Positions 31,164 to 44,502 are shown, counted from the first letter of the stretch. The stretch: DNA of 64,000 nucleotides from Symsagittifera roscoffensis (GCF_963678635.1 NC_087067.1:52754233-52818232), one strand, 5' to 3'. Numbers and translations: made by a program. Notes: generated by a model from the letters alone, not told the origin.

Positions 31164-33339
31164 TTTCCGCTGGTGGTGGAAAAAAACAGCCGGACTCTCT
31201 TTTACAGCTCAAAATTTTCACTCAAATAATTTCACACCTCTACTACAAATGGACAGGCGCCAAAGGCGTCCTTTAAAAAAAAATTGAAAAAAAACCAAAG
31301 GTGGGACCCTTTGGGTTGCGTCGGTGTGAAAATCTTGAAGAAAGGCCTCCGCCCCCTTCCCCCTGCAACCCCCCTAAATCAGCCACTGTTTTGGCCTAAA
31401 AAAATAGGTTTTTTGAGTTTAGACCGGATGATATGATTGTTATGGAATATCATTTTACTGCTTTGAAAGCGTAGGCGCAACTTTTTATCAGCATGGCTAG
31501 TTGTTGCTCAGCATGCTTAACATCGAAGTCAGAAGACAATCTCGGTAGAATAGCACATGCTGAGTTTGAAATTTCTTCGGTCTTTGGAGCTTGTGGTTGA
31601 TGATATTTGGAAAAAGTCGTTGCTTGAATTATTTTTTGAACCCTGTTAAGCAAAAAAACAAAGCCCTTGCTTTTCGTTCAAACTTAATTTTTTTTCAGAG
31701 TTGGTTAGAATCCCCACTTCTTATAAGCATCGATTTCATGTTGTAACGAGTGGTTTTACATGTTGAGTATGAAAATCACGTTGCGTATGTGAGCCATGGC
31801 TTAAATCAGTCCGTAGGCCAAATTTTATTACAATCCGACAATGTGAACATAAAAATTACTCTGAAAAACTTACAGGTGAAGAGCAACATCTTTGATACAA
31901 AAATTACTGAGTCGCCAGCTTGCATAAGCGTATTTGGATCTGCTTAACAAATACCCAACCCCCTAATGTATCTACTAAAAAATTACCACTCCTATAAATA
32001 AAAGCATTAAATTAGCGTTCTAGTTTAAACTCAATTTTGCTGCATTCTGATTGGTCGAAAATTCGACTAGACTAATTTGCTTAAAAATTGGCCTCTCCCA
32101 TTTCTTGAATCCGTTTGTTTGTTCCGAACAAATTATTCGATTGCTGGGCTACTATTGATCACTTTTTTCAGATCCTTGATTGTTGCATCATATTCCTTTA
32201 ACCGTATTAACCACCCATTTTGACATCTCACTGCCTCGATAGCTTCGACTATTTTCGTGTCAAATACTCGAAGAATGAACGACCACCTTTCCAATCTCAA
32301 ATACTGAATGAATGAAAACAAACTGAGATATTCTATTTCATGATTTATAATGCTGAGTTTTAAGTAAATTTCACTTATTCTAAACACTAAAGGGTACATC
32401 CACAAAATTTTTGGATTCCACTAACAATAGTCATATCTTTTCTTTCAATTTCCGCAATTGCTAGATAAAATTCTAGCTATTGCTCTTAATTGTTCACACA
32501 GGACTGGTTCAGTTCAGCATAACAAACAAACGTATGTTTTTGTGAAATCGGTTTACTTTAGCGGAACCAGCTTACATTTTGCGGAATCGGCTTAGAATTT
32601 GGTAATCCAGAACAGCTACCTCTATTTGCATTTTGCAAATCCGCGACAAAACAAATGTGCCGACTAAATTTACGGTGCTGATATTTGTACGCGGAATCCA
32701 CGGAAATTTGGCAAGTGGAATCCACTTAATTTTTTGAACAAGCTTAAAGACTTGTCTCTGGAATCCTGGAACATACATACACAAAAATGTGGCCCTTTCT
32801 AGTATTGATTTGTTTGTACCAGTACAGTTGTAAATTACTTTTTAGTCAGTTTTTTCTTCATTTGTAATAGTTGAAGAGCGAATAAAATAAGACAAAGATA
32901 ACGGCTAGTTGTCGGCAAATGGTAGGAAATGATTTGCAAACCACGTTTTTACAAATTAATTTAGACATGATCAAACTAATTATTTATATCAGCTGGAAAG
33001 ATTGAAAATTAGTCGTGAGTAAACATTGATGAATGTTGATTAGCACCTAAGTAATAAAATTGAAAAGTGCAAACCATACTGATCATTGTTGGGCTTACGT
33101 TTAGAGTTGAGTTATGGTGACGTGGTGGGTTATTGGCAGTTGTCAAAAGCGGAAGAATGGTCTTCATTATTGCTGAAGGGTCAAATGATATTCTTGCTAA
33201 TTTCGATTAAAGAACGCAATCATTTTTTCTCTGTTCAAGTGATTTAAAGCCTACTGGCCAAGGGTCAGGGATAACAGAGTGCATTCCCTGCAGTTGATTA
33301 TTTGATCAATACCGGCTAAAATATTATTTTTTCTCGAAT

Positions 33340-33640
33340 AGAAATATTTGTCGACCTTTTTTTTTTAGGTTGACCGATTTGATTTTCCGAGCTGAAAAAA
33401 AAACAGGCCAAAAGGGACCTTTTTAGGCACTTTTTGGAAGTTTTTGACCGAAAAATTGCGTTTTTTTTCGGCGCGCGCACCTTCTCAAACTTAATATACA
33501 TTGGCGCCTTCCAAACTTTAGGTTCAGTCAGCCAAAATCAGGCATCTCAAAATAGTGCAAAGGGGGACCCTTTGGGTCGGCAGGGGGTCGAATTCCTGAA
33601 GGGGAGAGGCGTCTGCTCACCCTCTTAATCGACACCTGAA
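33340..33640. mobile_element. hAT MITE fragment (copy 1)
   Basis: Shares GGTTGACCGATTTGATTTTC, TTCGGCGCGCGCACC, ATTGGCGCC and CAGGGGGTCGAATTCC with 22265-22708 but lacks both terminal repeats. Repeated at about 38353-38652. Confidence 0.7.
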
Positions 33641-33939
33641 ATGCACCCACAATTAGCGGAAACGTTGGAAAGTGCTAAAAACATGGGCAATGTCAAACCT
33701 TCTTCTGTCATAAGAAATTTTTTTAAATGATATGACAACAAATTTTGCCCATTCGAAAACATCAGAACTGAACAGGGGTTTTACTCCCCTTTTTATCAGT
33801 TCGAATTTTCTACACATTTGAGTTTATTCCATATAGCTTGAAAAATAGCTGGATGCTCTCGCTTATAGTTGTTTCTACTTATCATATAACCTTGAAATTT
33901 TTTGTCAGAAAAAAATTACAAATCACGATTCTTCCCAAA

Positions 33940-34024
33940 CCCCCCTCCCCCTCCCCCTCCCCCTCCCCCTCCCAAACGGCTTTGGGGGGGAGGGGGGGGG
34001 GGTTCGAGGATGCTAACTTGGTCC
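33940..34024. repeat. (CCCCCT)n / G-run tract ending in a MITE terminus (copy 1)
   Basis: Five or so CCCCCT repeats face long G runs across AAACGGCTTT, ending GAGGATGCTAACTTGGTCC. That end matches the right terminus of the 59-bp palindromic MITE, so this looks like a member whose C/G stem expanded. It could form a very stable hairpin or quadruplex. Repeated at about 38953-39037. Confidence 0.7.
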
Positions 34025-35604
34025 AAAGTTACTGCCATTTACATGGAAATGAATGAACAGATGTTATTATAGCTTGCTGGTTGTTTGATTTCTTTTCAAT
34101 TAAATTTCTCGCCCCAAAAGTGTTTCGGATCACGGGCTTGATCTTTTAATCCTCAATTTTTACGGTAGCTTAAGACATGATTAGAAACAGGCCAAACAAA
34201 CAGATTTATTGCCGGAAATTCCCAGAAATCTGGCATAAATTCCTTGTGAGCTTTGAGCTGGAAGTTGAGCACAACACGCCTTCAACTGAAACAATATACT
34301 TAGTTCCTTTCAAAGGCTCCTTTGTTTTCCAGGAAAAAGAATATTTTCAATAAATTTTCGCTTCTGGCAGTTTTCATACTTCGCTGGTTTCGCACTTCGC
34401 GGTACTATTTCCAATTTATACAAAATATTTGAATTTAATTGGTCATAAATATTTTAATTTTAATATTGGAGTACTTAGTGGGCTGAATTGGTGGGCGTCT
34501 TTGATTGTTTGCTCAAATTTGCAAATAATTCTTATCCTCTACTTTCAACTTCAGAATTTATTAAGTATCCTTTGAAGGTAAAAAAATCATTTCAACGACA
34601 TAATTTATCATTGTTTTATTTCTTCGCCAGCTTTTTTGGTAAGTGTTCCAAAATTATTTTTAAATTACAATTAACTCTTAAGGGGACGACACTTGCTTTC
34701 ATAGAGATGACATTTTTGCTAGCAACTATAGTGAGGGGTGGAGGCATAGACGATTTATTGACAAGATTCAAAAGATGTATAGAGACCACGTTGCCTTGAT
34801 TATCAAGGTAGGATAATACGTAGTTTTTTCGAGACGGGGTGCATAGCGTTGAAGGATTATTATGCATTTGATCAGAGAGCCATATAAACTATTCAAAAAA
34901 TATTTGAGCAAATCATACCGGAAGTCATTTAGAACATCGAAAGTACTTCCAATAAAATCAAACATCGTGGCTTATTTTAAAGCATTCTGCTTCCATAATG
35001 GGTTCCAGACAACATTTTCCGAATAAAAGTGTTTCAGACGTTGTTGTAATGTCTGCCCAATGCAAAGTCTGATTTGATCTATTCTCTTCTAATTGGGCCA
35101 GGGGTGGAATAAGGGGCGGATTAAAGGGGGCGGCGGATTTGGGAGAGCTCAGAAAGTCAATATAGACGACCTGAAAAATAAAGTTGACAAAGTTTTTTTG
35201 GAAATCTTAGATCTTCCCCTGAAATGAACTGTTTTGCTCCCACCTATTTTTTTGTTTTGATTTAAAGATCCGTTACATATGGATTAAATCATGAGTGCAA
35301 CGTTTCATTGTTGCTTCTATGAAGCGTGGCCACGACCTTTTCTTCTGTTGACCGAAGAAACTTGCATGCGCTCAAATGTCCAGACGAGTTTAATGCACTT
35401 CTCTGTTTTCTTTCAGAGGTACGATTATATTCGTTTAAATCATAACTAATAACTCTTAGCCTAATTTTCATTGAAGTTATCTATTACTTTTTGTCTTCCT
35501 TCTAGCGTATTAGCAGTATACCGCTTTCTAAGTCAGATATAGTTTCAAAATGTCTGAAATACCCGCTAAAACTTCCTAGAGAAAAACTAAATAAAACAGA
35601 ACAG

Positions 35605-35681
35605 TGACAAAGCATGACATAAGCATGACATTACATGACAAAGCATGACATAAGCATAAGCATGACATAAGCATGACAATT
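35605..35681. repeat. AAGCATGACAT minisatellite (copy 1)
   Basis: About eight imperfect 10-12-bp units of AAGCATGACAT. Copy 2 lies at about 40618-40694, with one base difference noted. Confidence 0.8.
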
Positions 35682-36080
35682 GCCCGAGTGGTAATTTTTT
35701 TTTGATATGCAAGAAGTTTTTTAATTGACTAGAGTTAAGTAAATATTTTTCGAAGTTTGAGTTTGTTGTGTTACTGCTTTGTCTGGATTTGTGGCGGATT
35801 GTAAGCAGAAAATAAAGGACGACGTAGTATCCTCAGGGAACGTTTGGGCCATGGTGACGATGATGGCATCTCGGCAGGTAAAATTGCAATGATCTTCGGT
35901 GTTGACGGAGAACTTGACGAGGCTGGTTCTATGATCGCTTCACTGAGTGCCATAGCGAATTGCCAAAAATGTGAAGTGTTTTTTGATCTACCTGAAGCTC
36001 TTTCTGATTAGCCGATGGATACCTCTGATTTAGTGTCATCCTCAGTTGCCGGGTTGTCTTGTGGTAGTGATTGTCCTATA

Positions 36081-39000
36081 TCCGCATACCAATTTTTGCA
36101 TAACAATTGCATAAAAATTTGATAATGTCAACAAAAGTTTACTAGTGAAATCTCACTAGTAAACTTTTGTTGACATTTTTCCGCTGGTGGTGGAAAAAAA
36201 CAGCCGGACTCTCTTTTACAGCTCAAAATTTTCACTCAAATAATTTCACACCTCTACTACAAATGGACAGGCGCCAAAGGCGTCCTTTAAAAAAAAATTG
36301 AAAAAAAACCAAAGGTGGGACCCTTTGGGTTGCGTCGGTGTGAAAATCTTGAAGAAAGGCCTCCGCCCCCTTCCCCCTGCAACCCCCCTAAATCAGCCAC
36401 TGTTTTGGCCTAAAAAAATAGGTTTTTTGAGTTTAGACCGGATGATATGATTGTTATGGAATATCATTTTACTGCTTTGAAAGCGTAGGCGCAACTTTTT
36501 ATCAGCATGGCTAGTTGTTGCTCAGCATGCTTAACATCGAAGTCAGAAGACAATCTCGGTAGAATAGCACATGCTGAGTTTGAAATTTCTTCGGTCTTTG
36601 GAGCTTGTGGTTGATGATATTTGGAAAAAGTCGTTGCTTGAATTATTTTTTGAACCCTGTTAAGCAAAAAAACAAAGCCCTTGCTTTTCGTTCAAACTTA
36701 ATTTTTTTTCAGAGTTGGTTAGAATCCCCACTTCTTATAAGCATCGATTTCATGTTGTAACGAGTGGTTTTACATGTTGAGTATGAAAATCACGTTGCGT
36801 ATGTGAGCCATGGCTTAAATCAGTCCGTAGGCCAAATTTTATTACAATCCGACAATGTGAACATAAAAATTACTCTGAAAAACTTACAGGTGAAGAGCAA
36901 CATCTTTGATACAAAAATTACTGAGTCGCCAGCTTGCATAAGCGTATTTGGATCTGCTTAACAAATACCCAACCCCCTAATGTATCTACTAAAAAATTAC
37001 CACTCCTATAAATAAAAGCATTAAATTAGCGTTCTAGTTTAAACTCAATTTTGCTGCATTCTGATTGGTCGAAAATTCGACTAGACTAATTTGCTTAAAA
37101 ATTGGCCTCTCCCATTTCTTGAATCCGTTTGTTTGTTCCGAACAAATTATTCGATTGCTGGGCTACTATTGATCACTTTTTTCAGATCCTTGATTGTTGC
37201 ATCATATTCCTTTAACCGTATTAACCACCCATTTTGACATCTCACTGCCTCGATAGCTTCGACTATTTTCGTGTCAAATACTCGAAGAATGAACGACCAC
37301 CTTTCCGATCTCAAATACTGAATGAATGAAAACAAACTGAGATATTCTATTTCATGATTTATAATGCTGAGTTTTAAGTAAATTTCACTTATTCTAAACA
37401 CTAAAGGGTACATCCACAAAATTTTTGGATTCCACTAACAATAGTCATATCTTTTCTTTCAATTTCCGCAATTGCTAGATAAAATTCTAGCTATTGCTCT
37501 TAATTGTTCACACAGGACTGGTTCAGTTCAGCATAACAAACAAACGTATGTTTTTGTGAAATCGGTTTACTTTAGCGGAACCAGCTTACATTTTGCGGAA
37601 TCGGCTTAGAATTTGGTAATCCAGAACAGCTACCTCTATTTGCATTTTGCAAATCCGCGACAAAACAAATGTGCCGACTAAATTTACGGTGCTGATATTT
37701 GTACGCGGAATCCACGGAAATTTGGCAAGTGGAATCCACTTAATTTTTTGAACAAGCTTAAAGACTTGTCTCTGGAATCCTGGAACATACATACACAAAA
37801 ATGTGGCCCTTTCTAGTATTGATTTGTTTGTACCAGTACAGTTGTAAATTACTTTTTAGTCAGTTTTTTCTTCATTTGTAATAGTTGAAGAGCGAATAAA
37901 ATAAGACAAAGATAACGGCTAGTTGTCGGCAAATGGTAGGAAATGATTTGCAAACCACGTTTTTACAAATTAATTTAGACATGATCAAACTAATTATTTA
38001 TATCAGCTGGAAAGATTGAAAATTAGTCGTGAGTAAACATTGATGAATGTTGATTAGCACCTAAGTAATAAAATTGAAAAGTGCAAACCATACTGATCAT
38101 TGTTGGGCTTACGTTTAGAGTTGAGTTATGGTGACGTGGTGGGTTATTGGCAGTTGTCAAAAGCGGAAGAATGGTCTTCATTATTGCTGAAGGGTCAAAT
38201 GATATTCTTGCTAATTTCGATTAAAGAACGCAATCATTTTTTCTCTGTTCAAGTGATTTAAAGCCTACTGGCCAAGGGTCAGGGATAACAGAGTGCATTC
38301 CCTGCAGTTGATTATTTGATCAATACCGGCTAAAATATTATTTTTTCTCGAATAGAAATATTTGTCGACCTTTTTTTTTTAGGTTGACCGATTTGATTTT
38401 CCGAGCTGAAAAAAAACAGGCCAAAAGGGACCTTTTTAGGCACTTTTTGGAAGTTTTTGACCGAAAAATTGCGTTTTTTTTCGGCGCGCGCACCTTCTCA
38501 AACTTAATATACATTGGCGCCTTCCAAACTTTAGGTTCAGTCAGCCAAAATCAGGCATCTCAAAATAGTGCAAAGGGGGACCCTTTGGGTCGGCAGGGGG
38601 TCGAATTCCTGAAGGGGAGAGGCGTCTGCTCACCCTCTTAATCGACATCTGAAATGCACCCACAATTAGCGGAAACGTTGGAAAGTGCTAAAAACATGGG
38701 CAATGTCAAACCTTCTTCTGTCATAAGAAATTTTTTTAAATGATATGACAACAAATTTTGCCCATTCGAAAACATCAGAACTGAACAGGGGTTTTACTCC
38801 CCTTTTTATCAGTTCGAATTTTCTACACATTTGAGTTTATTCCATATAGCTTGAAAAATAGCTGGATGCTCTCGCTTATAGTTGTTTCTACTTATCATAT
38901 AACCTTGAAATTTTTTGTCAGAAAAAAATTACAAATCACGATTCTTCCCAAACCCCCCTCCCCCTCCCCCTCCCCCTCCCCCTCCCAAACGGCTTTGGGG

Positions 39001-41090
39001 GGGAGGGGGGGGGGGTTCGAGGATGCTAACTTGGTCCAAAGTTACTGCCATTTACATGGAAATGAATGAACAGATGTTATTATAGCTTGCTGGTTGTTTG
39101 ATTTCTTTTCAATTAAATTTCTCGCCCCAAAAGTGTTTCGGATCACGGGCTTGATCTTTTAATCCTCAATTTTTACGGTAGCTTAAGACATGATTAGAAA
39201 CAGGCCAAACAAACAGATTTATTGCCGGAAATTCCCAGAAATCTGGCATAAATTCCTTGTGAGCTTTGAGCTGGAAGTTGAGCACAACACGCCTTCAACT
39301 GAAACAATATACTTAGTTCCTTTCAAAGGCTCCTTTGTTTTCCAGGAAAAAGAATATTTTCAATAAATTTTCGCTTCTGGCAGTTTTCATACTTCGCTGG
39401 TTTCGCACTTCGCGGTACTATTTCCAATTTATACAAAATATTTGAATTTAATTGGTCATAAATATTTTAATTTTAATATTGGAGTACTTAGTGGGCTGAA
39501 TTGGTGGGCGTCTTTGATTGTTTGCTCAAATTTGCAAATAATTCTTATCCTCTACTTTCAACTTCAGAATTTATTAAGTATCCTTTGAAGGTAAAAAAAT
39601 CATTTCAACGACATAATTTATCATTGTTTTATTTCTTCGCCAGCTTTTTTGGTAAGTGTTCCAAAATTATTTTTAAATTACAATTAACTCTTAAGGGGAC
39701 GACACTTGCTTTCATAGAGATGACATTTTTGCTAGCAACTATAGTGAGGGGTGGAGGCATAGACGATTTATTGACAAGATTCAAAAGATGTATAGAGACC
39801 ACGTTGCCTTGATTATCAAGGTAGGATAATACGTAGTTTTTTTGAGACGGGGTGCATAGCGTTGAAGGATTATTATGCATTTGATCAGAGAGCCATATAA
39901 ACTATTCAAAAAATATTTGAGCAAATCATACCGGAAGTCATTTAGAACATCGAAAGTACTTCCAATAAAATCAAACATCGTGGCTTATTTTAAAGCATTC
40001 TGCTTCCATAATGGGTTCCAGACAACATTTTCCGAATAAAAGTGTTTCAGACGTTGTTGTAATGTCTGCCCAATGCAAAGTCTGATTTGATCTATTCTCT
40101 TCTAATTGGGCCAGGGGTGGAATAAGGGGCGGATTAAAGGGGGCGGCGGATTTGGGAGAGCTCAGAAAGTCAATATAGACGACCTGAAAAATAAAGTTGA
40201 CAAAGTTTTTTTGGAAATCTTAGATCTTCCCCTGAAATGAACTGTTTTGCTCCCACCTATTTTTTTGTTTTGATTTAAAGATCCGTTACATATGGATTAA
40301 ATCATGAGTGCAACGTTTCATTGTTGCTTCTATGAAGCGTGGCCACGACCTTTTCTTCTGTTGACCGAAGAAACTTGCATGCGCTCAAATGTCCAGACGA
40401 GTTTAATGCACTTCTCTGTTTTCTTTCAGAGGTACGATTATATTCATTTAAATCATAACTAATAACTCTTAGCCTAATTTTCATTGAAGTTATCTATTAC
40501 TTTTTGTCTTCCTTCTAGCGTATTAGCAGTATACCGCTTTCTAAGTCAGATATAGTTTCAAAATGTCTGAAATACCCGCTAAAACTTCCTAGAGAAAAAC
40601 TAAATAAAACAGAACAGTGACAAAGCATGACATAAGCATGACATTGCATGACAAAGCATGACATAAGCATAAGCATGACATAAGCATGACAATTGCCCGA
40701 GTGGTAATTTTTTTTTGATATGCAAGAAGTTTTTTAATTGACTAGAGTTAAGTAAATATTTTTCGAAGTTTGAGTTTGTTGTGTTACTGCTTTGTCTGGA
40801 TTTGTGGCGGATTGTAAGCAGAAAATAAAGGACGACGTAGTATCCTCAGGGAACGTTTGGGCCATGGTGACGATGATGGCATCTCGGCAGGTAAAATTGC
40901 AATGATCTTCGGTGTTGACGGAGAACTTGACGAGGCTGGTTCTATGATCGCTTCACTGAGTGCCATAGCGAATTGCCAAAAATGTGAAGTGTTTTTTGAT
41001 CTACCTGAAGCTCTTTCTGATTAGCCGATGGATACCTCTGATTTAGTGTCATCCTCAGTTGCCGGGTTGTCTTGTGGTAGTGATTGTCCT
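36081..41090. repeat. 5.0-kb direct tandem duplication, copy 2
   Basis: Second copy of 31067-36080, carrying the right part of the hAT element (to about 36402), the hairpin, the MITE fragment (38353-38652), the C/G tract (38953-39037) and the minisatellite. Only this copy stays joined to the gypsy body at 41091, so it keeps the ancestral right junction while copy 1 keeps the ancestral left junction. Confidence 0.95.
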
Positions 41091-41859
41091 TCTAGTGTGT
41101 TTATGCCTCATGAATGAACTGAAAAACCTTGTGACAGAGTTTGTACAGGCTCTGGCGATTGTGGAACACTTTTTGAGCTTCTATCCCTGCCTGCGTATGT
41201 CTCTGGCTGAGACAACACTTGGGATTTGCCCTGGGGTTGTGTCGCTCAGTTGCCGAGCTCTCTTAGTCCTGGACATTGATCTCCGGCAATACTGGTGCAA
41301 ATGTTATGGGTCTATTTTCAGTGAGCCCGGCCACGATTCTCGGATTCACGGATTTCCTGCTGCTGTTTTTAGCTGTGCCGACTTCTTTTGGACCAGATTA
41401 TTTTAGCATCTACCGAAGGAAGTTTTTCCGCCAGTTTGTTGGGGTCCTGGGAAGATGAGAAAACTGATGACGGATCCCATCCTTGTCGAGATGGTATGAA
41501 GCAAGATTTTTTACGCCAGCATTTTGGGTTTTGATTGCCTTGAATTTTGGGAATTGCTGGGTTGATTCTAAATGCTGAGAAATAGTTATAACAGCTTTTC
41601 AGATAATGTAATTTTTTGCGGAAAATTTTTCCTTTTTCGGTTATGAAAGTGATACCAGTTACTTTTACTAGCTTGTCCATGAGTAAGTTGAATAAAGTTG
41701 CCTCAGATTTTTTGTCAATAATTTTCCAATGATATAACACATTTTTTTTCTGTAAGTATATTGACATGTTAACCAGCAGATAGTTTTCTTAAAGTACTCG
41801 CATTTGTACTGTTTTTCTACTCTTATTGGTCATGTAAACCCAATGCAAACGCAATTGAT

Positions 41860-41965
41860 GCACAAATACCATCCTGTACTTCTTGCTCAATAGCTACTCC
41901 AAGACCCTTATGGCTGGCGTCGCAATTGACTCTGAACGTTTCGACCTATGATAATGGAACGTCCT
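41860..41965 (-). pseudogene. gypsy RNase H fragment
   Basis: VNCDASHKGLGVAIEQE matches the D-A-S-x-x-G-x-G-x-x-L/I-x-Q opening of gypsy RNase H. Confidence 0.7.
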
Positions 41966-42229
41966 TGTTATGTTAACGATTAAAATTAATACACTTTTAA
42001 AACTATAAAATCTCTTTTTTTCTGACCACTGGAGTTTCTGTTTGTTTTCTTTTTTATGTGATGATCTGAAAGGCTCAGTATCTACCTGAGGATTTTGATC
42101 TACCGTTGAGAATGATTGACCACTCCCTGGAACAAGGGTTTAACTTAAACCCAGATTATATTTCAGACAGTTTCTTCCTGAGTCATTGACATCTTATCTT
42201 CGCCGGGACGGTTTTTGGGTCTTTAAAAC

Positions 42230-42560
42230 GTTCAACGTCTAATCTCCTGAACACCGCTTTCACTGTGTGATTTGGTTCTTTGATTATACCCCAAGAAACT
42301 CTAATATTGTTGGCCGAGAAACAGAATAGTTCGGCGACTCCTTGAAATGTATTATCAAACACTTTTGGAATACGTTGAACATATCTGTGAGGCCAGAGAA
42401 ATTAATCTTGAATCTAAGTGTACCAGTGAATTCTCCTCACACAATGTTCAAGTAGCAGTGGTTAAGGACCAATTCATCCAAATTAAGTTGATTGAATGCA
42501 TAATTCAAATCTAGATAGGTGAACGATGCTCATCTTCGGGTCTCTGATGTAATGATTTGA
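42230..42560 (-). pseudogene. gypsy reverse transcriptase fragment
   Basis: Contains YLDLNYAFNQLNLDE, the RT block with the first catalytic Asp region, followed in shifted frames by further RT-like sequence. Interrupted by stops. Confidence 0.65.
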
Positions 42561-44053
42561 GCGGCTAAATCCAGAAGTTCTAAAAATGTTACATTTGATA
42601 CTTGTTCTTGTGTATCTGCGCGTTCATTGGCTTCGCGTCTATTGTCAACCTGATTTAGAAATCTTTCTTGGCTGTGATTACCACTGGTTTCACAAATTAA
42701 TCACTAGTGCACTTATCAAGTTTGGCGATATATTTCTCCTTGAACAGTTTCTTGCTTTCCTTGCTGATTCTGGCTTGATTATGAATGGACTCTTTTCGTC
42801 CTTTGCCCTGGACTGGAACTAGTAGCTATTTGTAGTGGATGAAAAATTTATGGTTTATGGGCCTATTCCTATCTTGTGTAAAATCGGGCCGAAATCTTGG
42901 TGAAATTATCTTTTCACTGACTACAATCTGGTTCTCCCTCCACTGTTAAAATTTCTAATTTTGCTGGTGATTTCATATGGCTTATTGAATTCCTGGCAAA
43001 GGTTAGATGAAAAGTCCTAGTAATCATCTCGTCTTCTTTTTCGAAACAAATAATTGGGTTGATTTAACTCCAGCCATAAGATTTCAATTTTACAATAAAC
43101 GCGCCATGAAGTTTTATGGGTCTGAGTTTATAATCCAAGTATATTGTGCGTAATGGTTCTCAAAAATACTTCGAAGTTTCGCTGATTTGTTTGACTGTTC
43201 TATCCATATACTTTGGTTGCACTTCAGATATACTCATCGACGAGTACTCGAGTTCACTGTCAGTATCAATGCATTTTGAATATTGGCGTCTTCTTCCTCT
43301 ATTTCTGATTCCACGTTAGCAACCCAGTTTTTCCTATTTGAACACTCTGCGAAATGGGCACATCAGTTCTTGCACATACCGTTTTTTGCTAGTCAATTTT
43401 ACAATTCAAGATAAACTTGTTCCCGCAAACATCGCATGGTTTGGCCGGTTGCTTTGATTCTTAGATCTGATTACTTCCTTCTCTATTTGCGTATTGGACT
43501 CTGTTAAAATGCAATTGTGCAGTTTTTCTGTCTTGAACAGACATCAATTATTTGTGCTTGATGCATTTTGTGTTTGGATTGAAAAGTCCTGATTGACCAG
43601 CTGCAGTTTGGTTTTGTTTCTGCAGAACTGTTATCGCTGCGTGTCAATTCTGCTGCAAGAGCGCGGACTTATTTCTTTCATCAGGATACGTGCCGAGCAG
43701 AATACAGAACTCCCGCTGGATATTTGGATATCTCAGCTTCACCATGAGAATGTTGAAATTACACCCCGATTACTTGCCTCGGCCCAGCCGAAATTTGACG
43801 CTTTCCCTTCGAGTCGAAGTGAAAATCCTTCTAGTCTTTCCTTTTTGCCTGGTTTCTAGTTGTACAGTTGCATTCGCTCCACAATAAACCCATTTACCTC
43901 TTTGAAAAATGAGTCACAAGACTCGTAGAACACCTTGAAACTGACTGTGTTTTTGTTCGTTTGGCGAAATTTGGCCTATATAACGTTCCTTCCATTCCAT
44001 GAAAGGAAAACAGAGGCGAAATAACCGTCTTGTTCTTGTTGCATATGTATATA

Positions 44054-44431
44054 CAGGGGCGGATTTATGATTTTCTCGAGAGGGGCGGATTTTCAAACAA
44101 TTTTCGAAAACTTTGACAATCTTTTTTTAGGTCGACCAAAACGATTTTGCGAGCCATCCTAGCACTCCATAATGACCCTAGTTTAAGGAAAAAATTTTGA
44201 GCACGCATGCCTTAGTCAAAAGTGCAGTTTTCGATCATTTTTGGAAGTTTTTGACCAAAAACTTCCAACATTTTTGCGCGCACTTCCATTCATAATTAGC
44301 ATATATTGGCGCCATGCTTTAGGAAAAACTACAGTGTTGGTTGCGAAAGAGGGAAGGCTTTGATTTGTCAGGGGGTCGAATCCTTGAAGGAGGGAGGCAA
44401 AGACCTCTCTTCCAATGTCCTACATCCGCCC

Positions 44432-44434
<3 letters not shown>
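44054..44434. mobile_element. hAT MITE, complete
   Basis: Starts CAGGGGCGGATTTATG, ends ACATCCGCCCCTG. Flanks TGTATATA (44046-44053) and TATATATA (44435 on) agree at 7 of 8 positions. Same interior as 22265-22708 in shortened form. Confidence 0.85.

Positions 44435-44495
<61 letters not shown>
44435..44495. repeat. (TA)n microsatellite
   Basis: About 30 TA units directly abutting the MITE; probably expanded from its TATATATA target duplication. Confidence 0.95.
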
Positions 44496-44498
<3 letters not shown>

Positions 44499-44502
44499 CC
44501 TT

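Larger units (their letters stand above)
30529..31388. mobile_element. Decayed hAT element
   Basis: Left end CAGTCGCGGTTCTAGG and right end (inverted) CAGTGGCTGATTTAGG match at about 12 of 16 positions and resemble the ends of the local hAT MITEs. Inside is a hAT transposase remnant (30641-30979), and the right part has the MITE family's GGCGCCAAAGGCGTCC and GGGACCCTTTGGGT segments. The flanking 8-mers do not match. A GGCTCTTTTCC-family sequence (from about 30952) is inserted within. The 5-kb duplication starts inside it. Confidence 0.6.
31067..36080. repeat. 5.0-kb direct tandem duplication, copy 1
   Basis: Nearly identical to 36081-41090. I could see about six differences (for example 32299 A/G, 33643 C/T, 34836 C/T, 35445 G/A, 35633 A/G and a 1-bp A-run change near 33400). 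Breakpoints share CCT, and 3-4 bp are lost at the junction. The unit runs from within the hAT element to within the 3' part of the minus-strand gypsy element. No conserved gene was recognised inside. Confidence 0.95.
40784..43900 (-). mobile_element. Decayed Ty3/gypsy retrotransposon, minus strand
   Basis: Read from right to left, frames with many stops show a Cys-X2-Cys zinc-finger start (KPCDVCGNKF, about 43440-43410), an RT block (YLDLNYAFNQLNLDE, about 42525-42480) and an RNase H block (VNCDASHKGLGVAIEQE, about 41940-41885). A Ser-rich tail at 40966-40784 contains SSSPWPKRSLR. The RT wording closely parallels the intact-length element at 44503, so both belong to related families. The tail is also present in duplication copy 1 (35953-35771). 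No LTRs or integrase motif were recognised. Confidence 0.65.

Noticed and set aside
34488-34965. Facing ORFs of 65-103 codons in the duplicated segment
   Set aside because: Both strands are open by composition, no motif was recognised, and identity between copies reflects recent duplication rather than selection.
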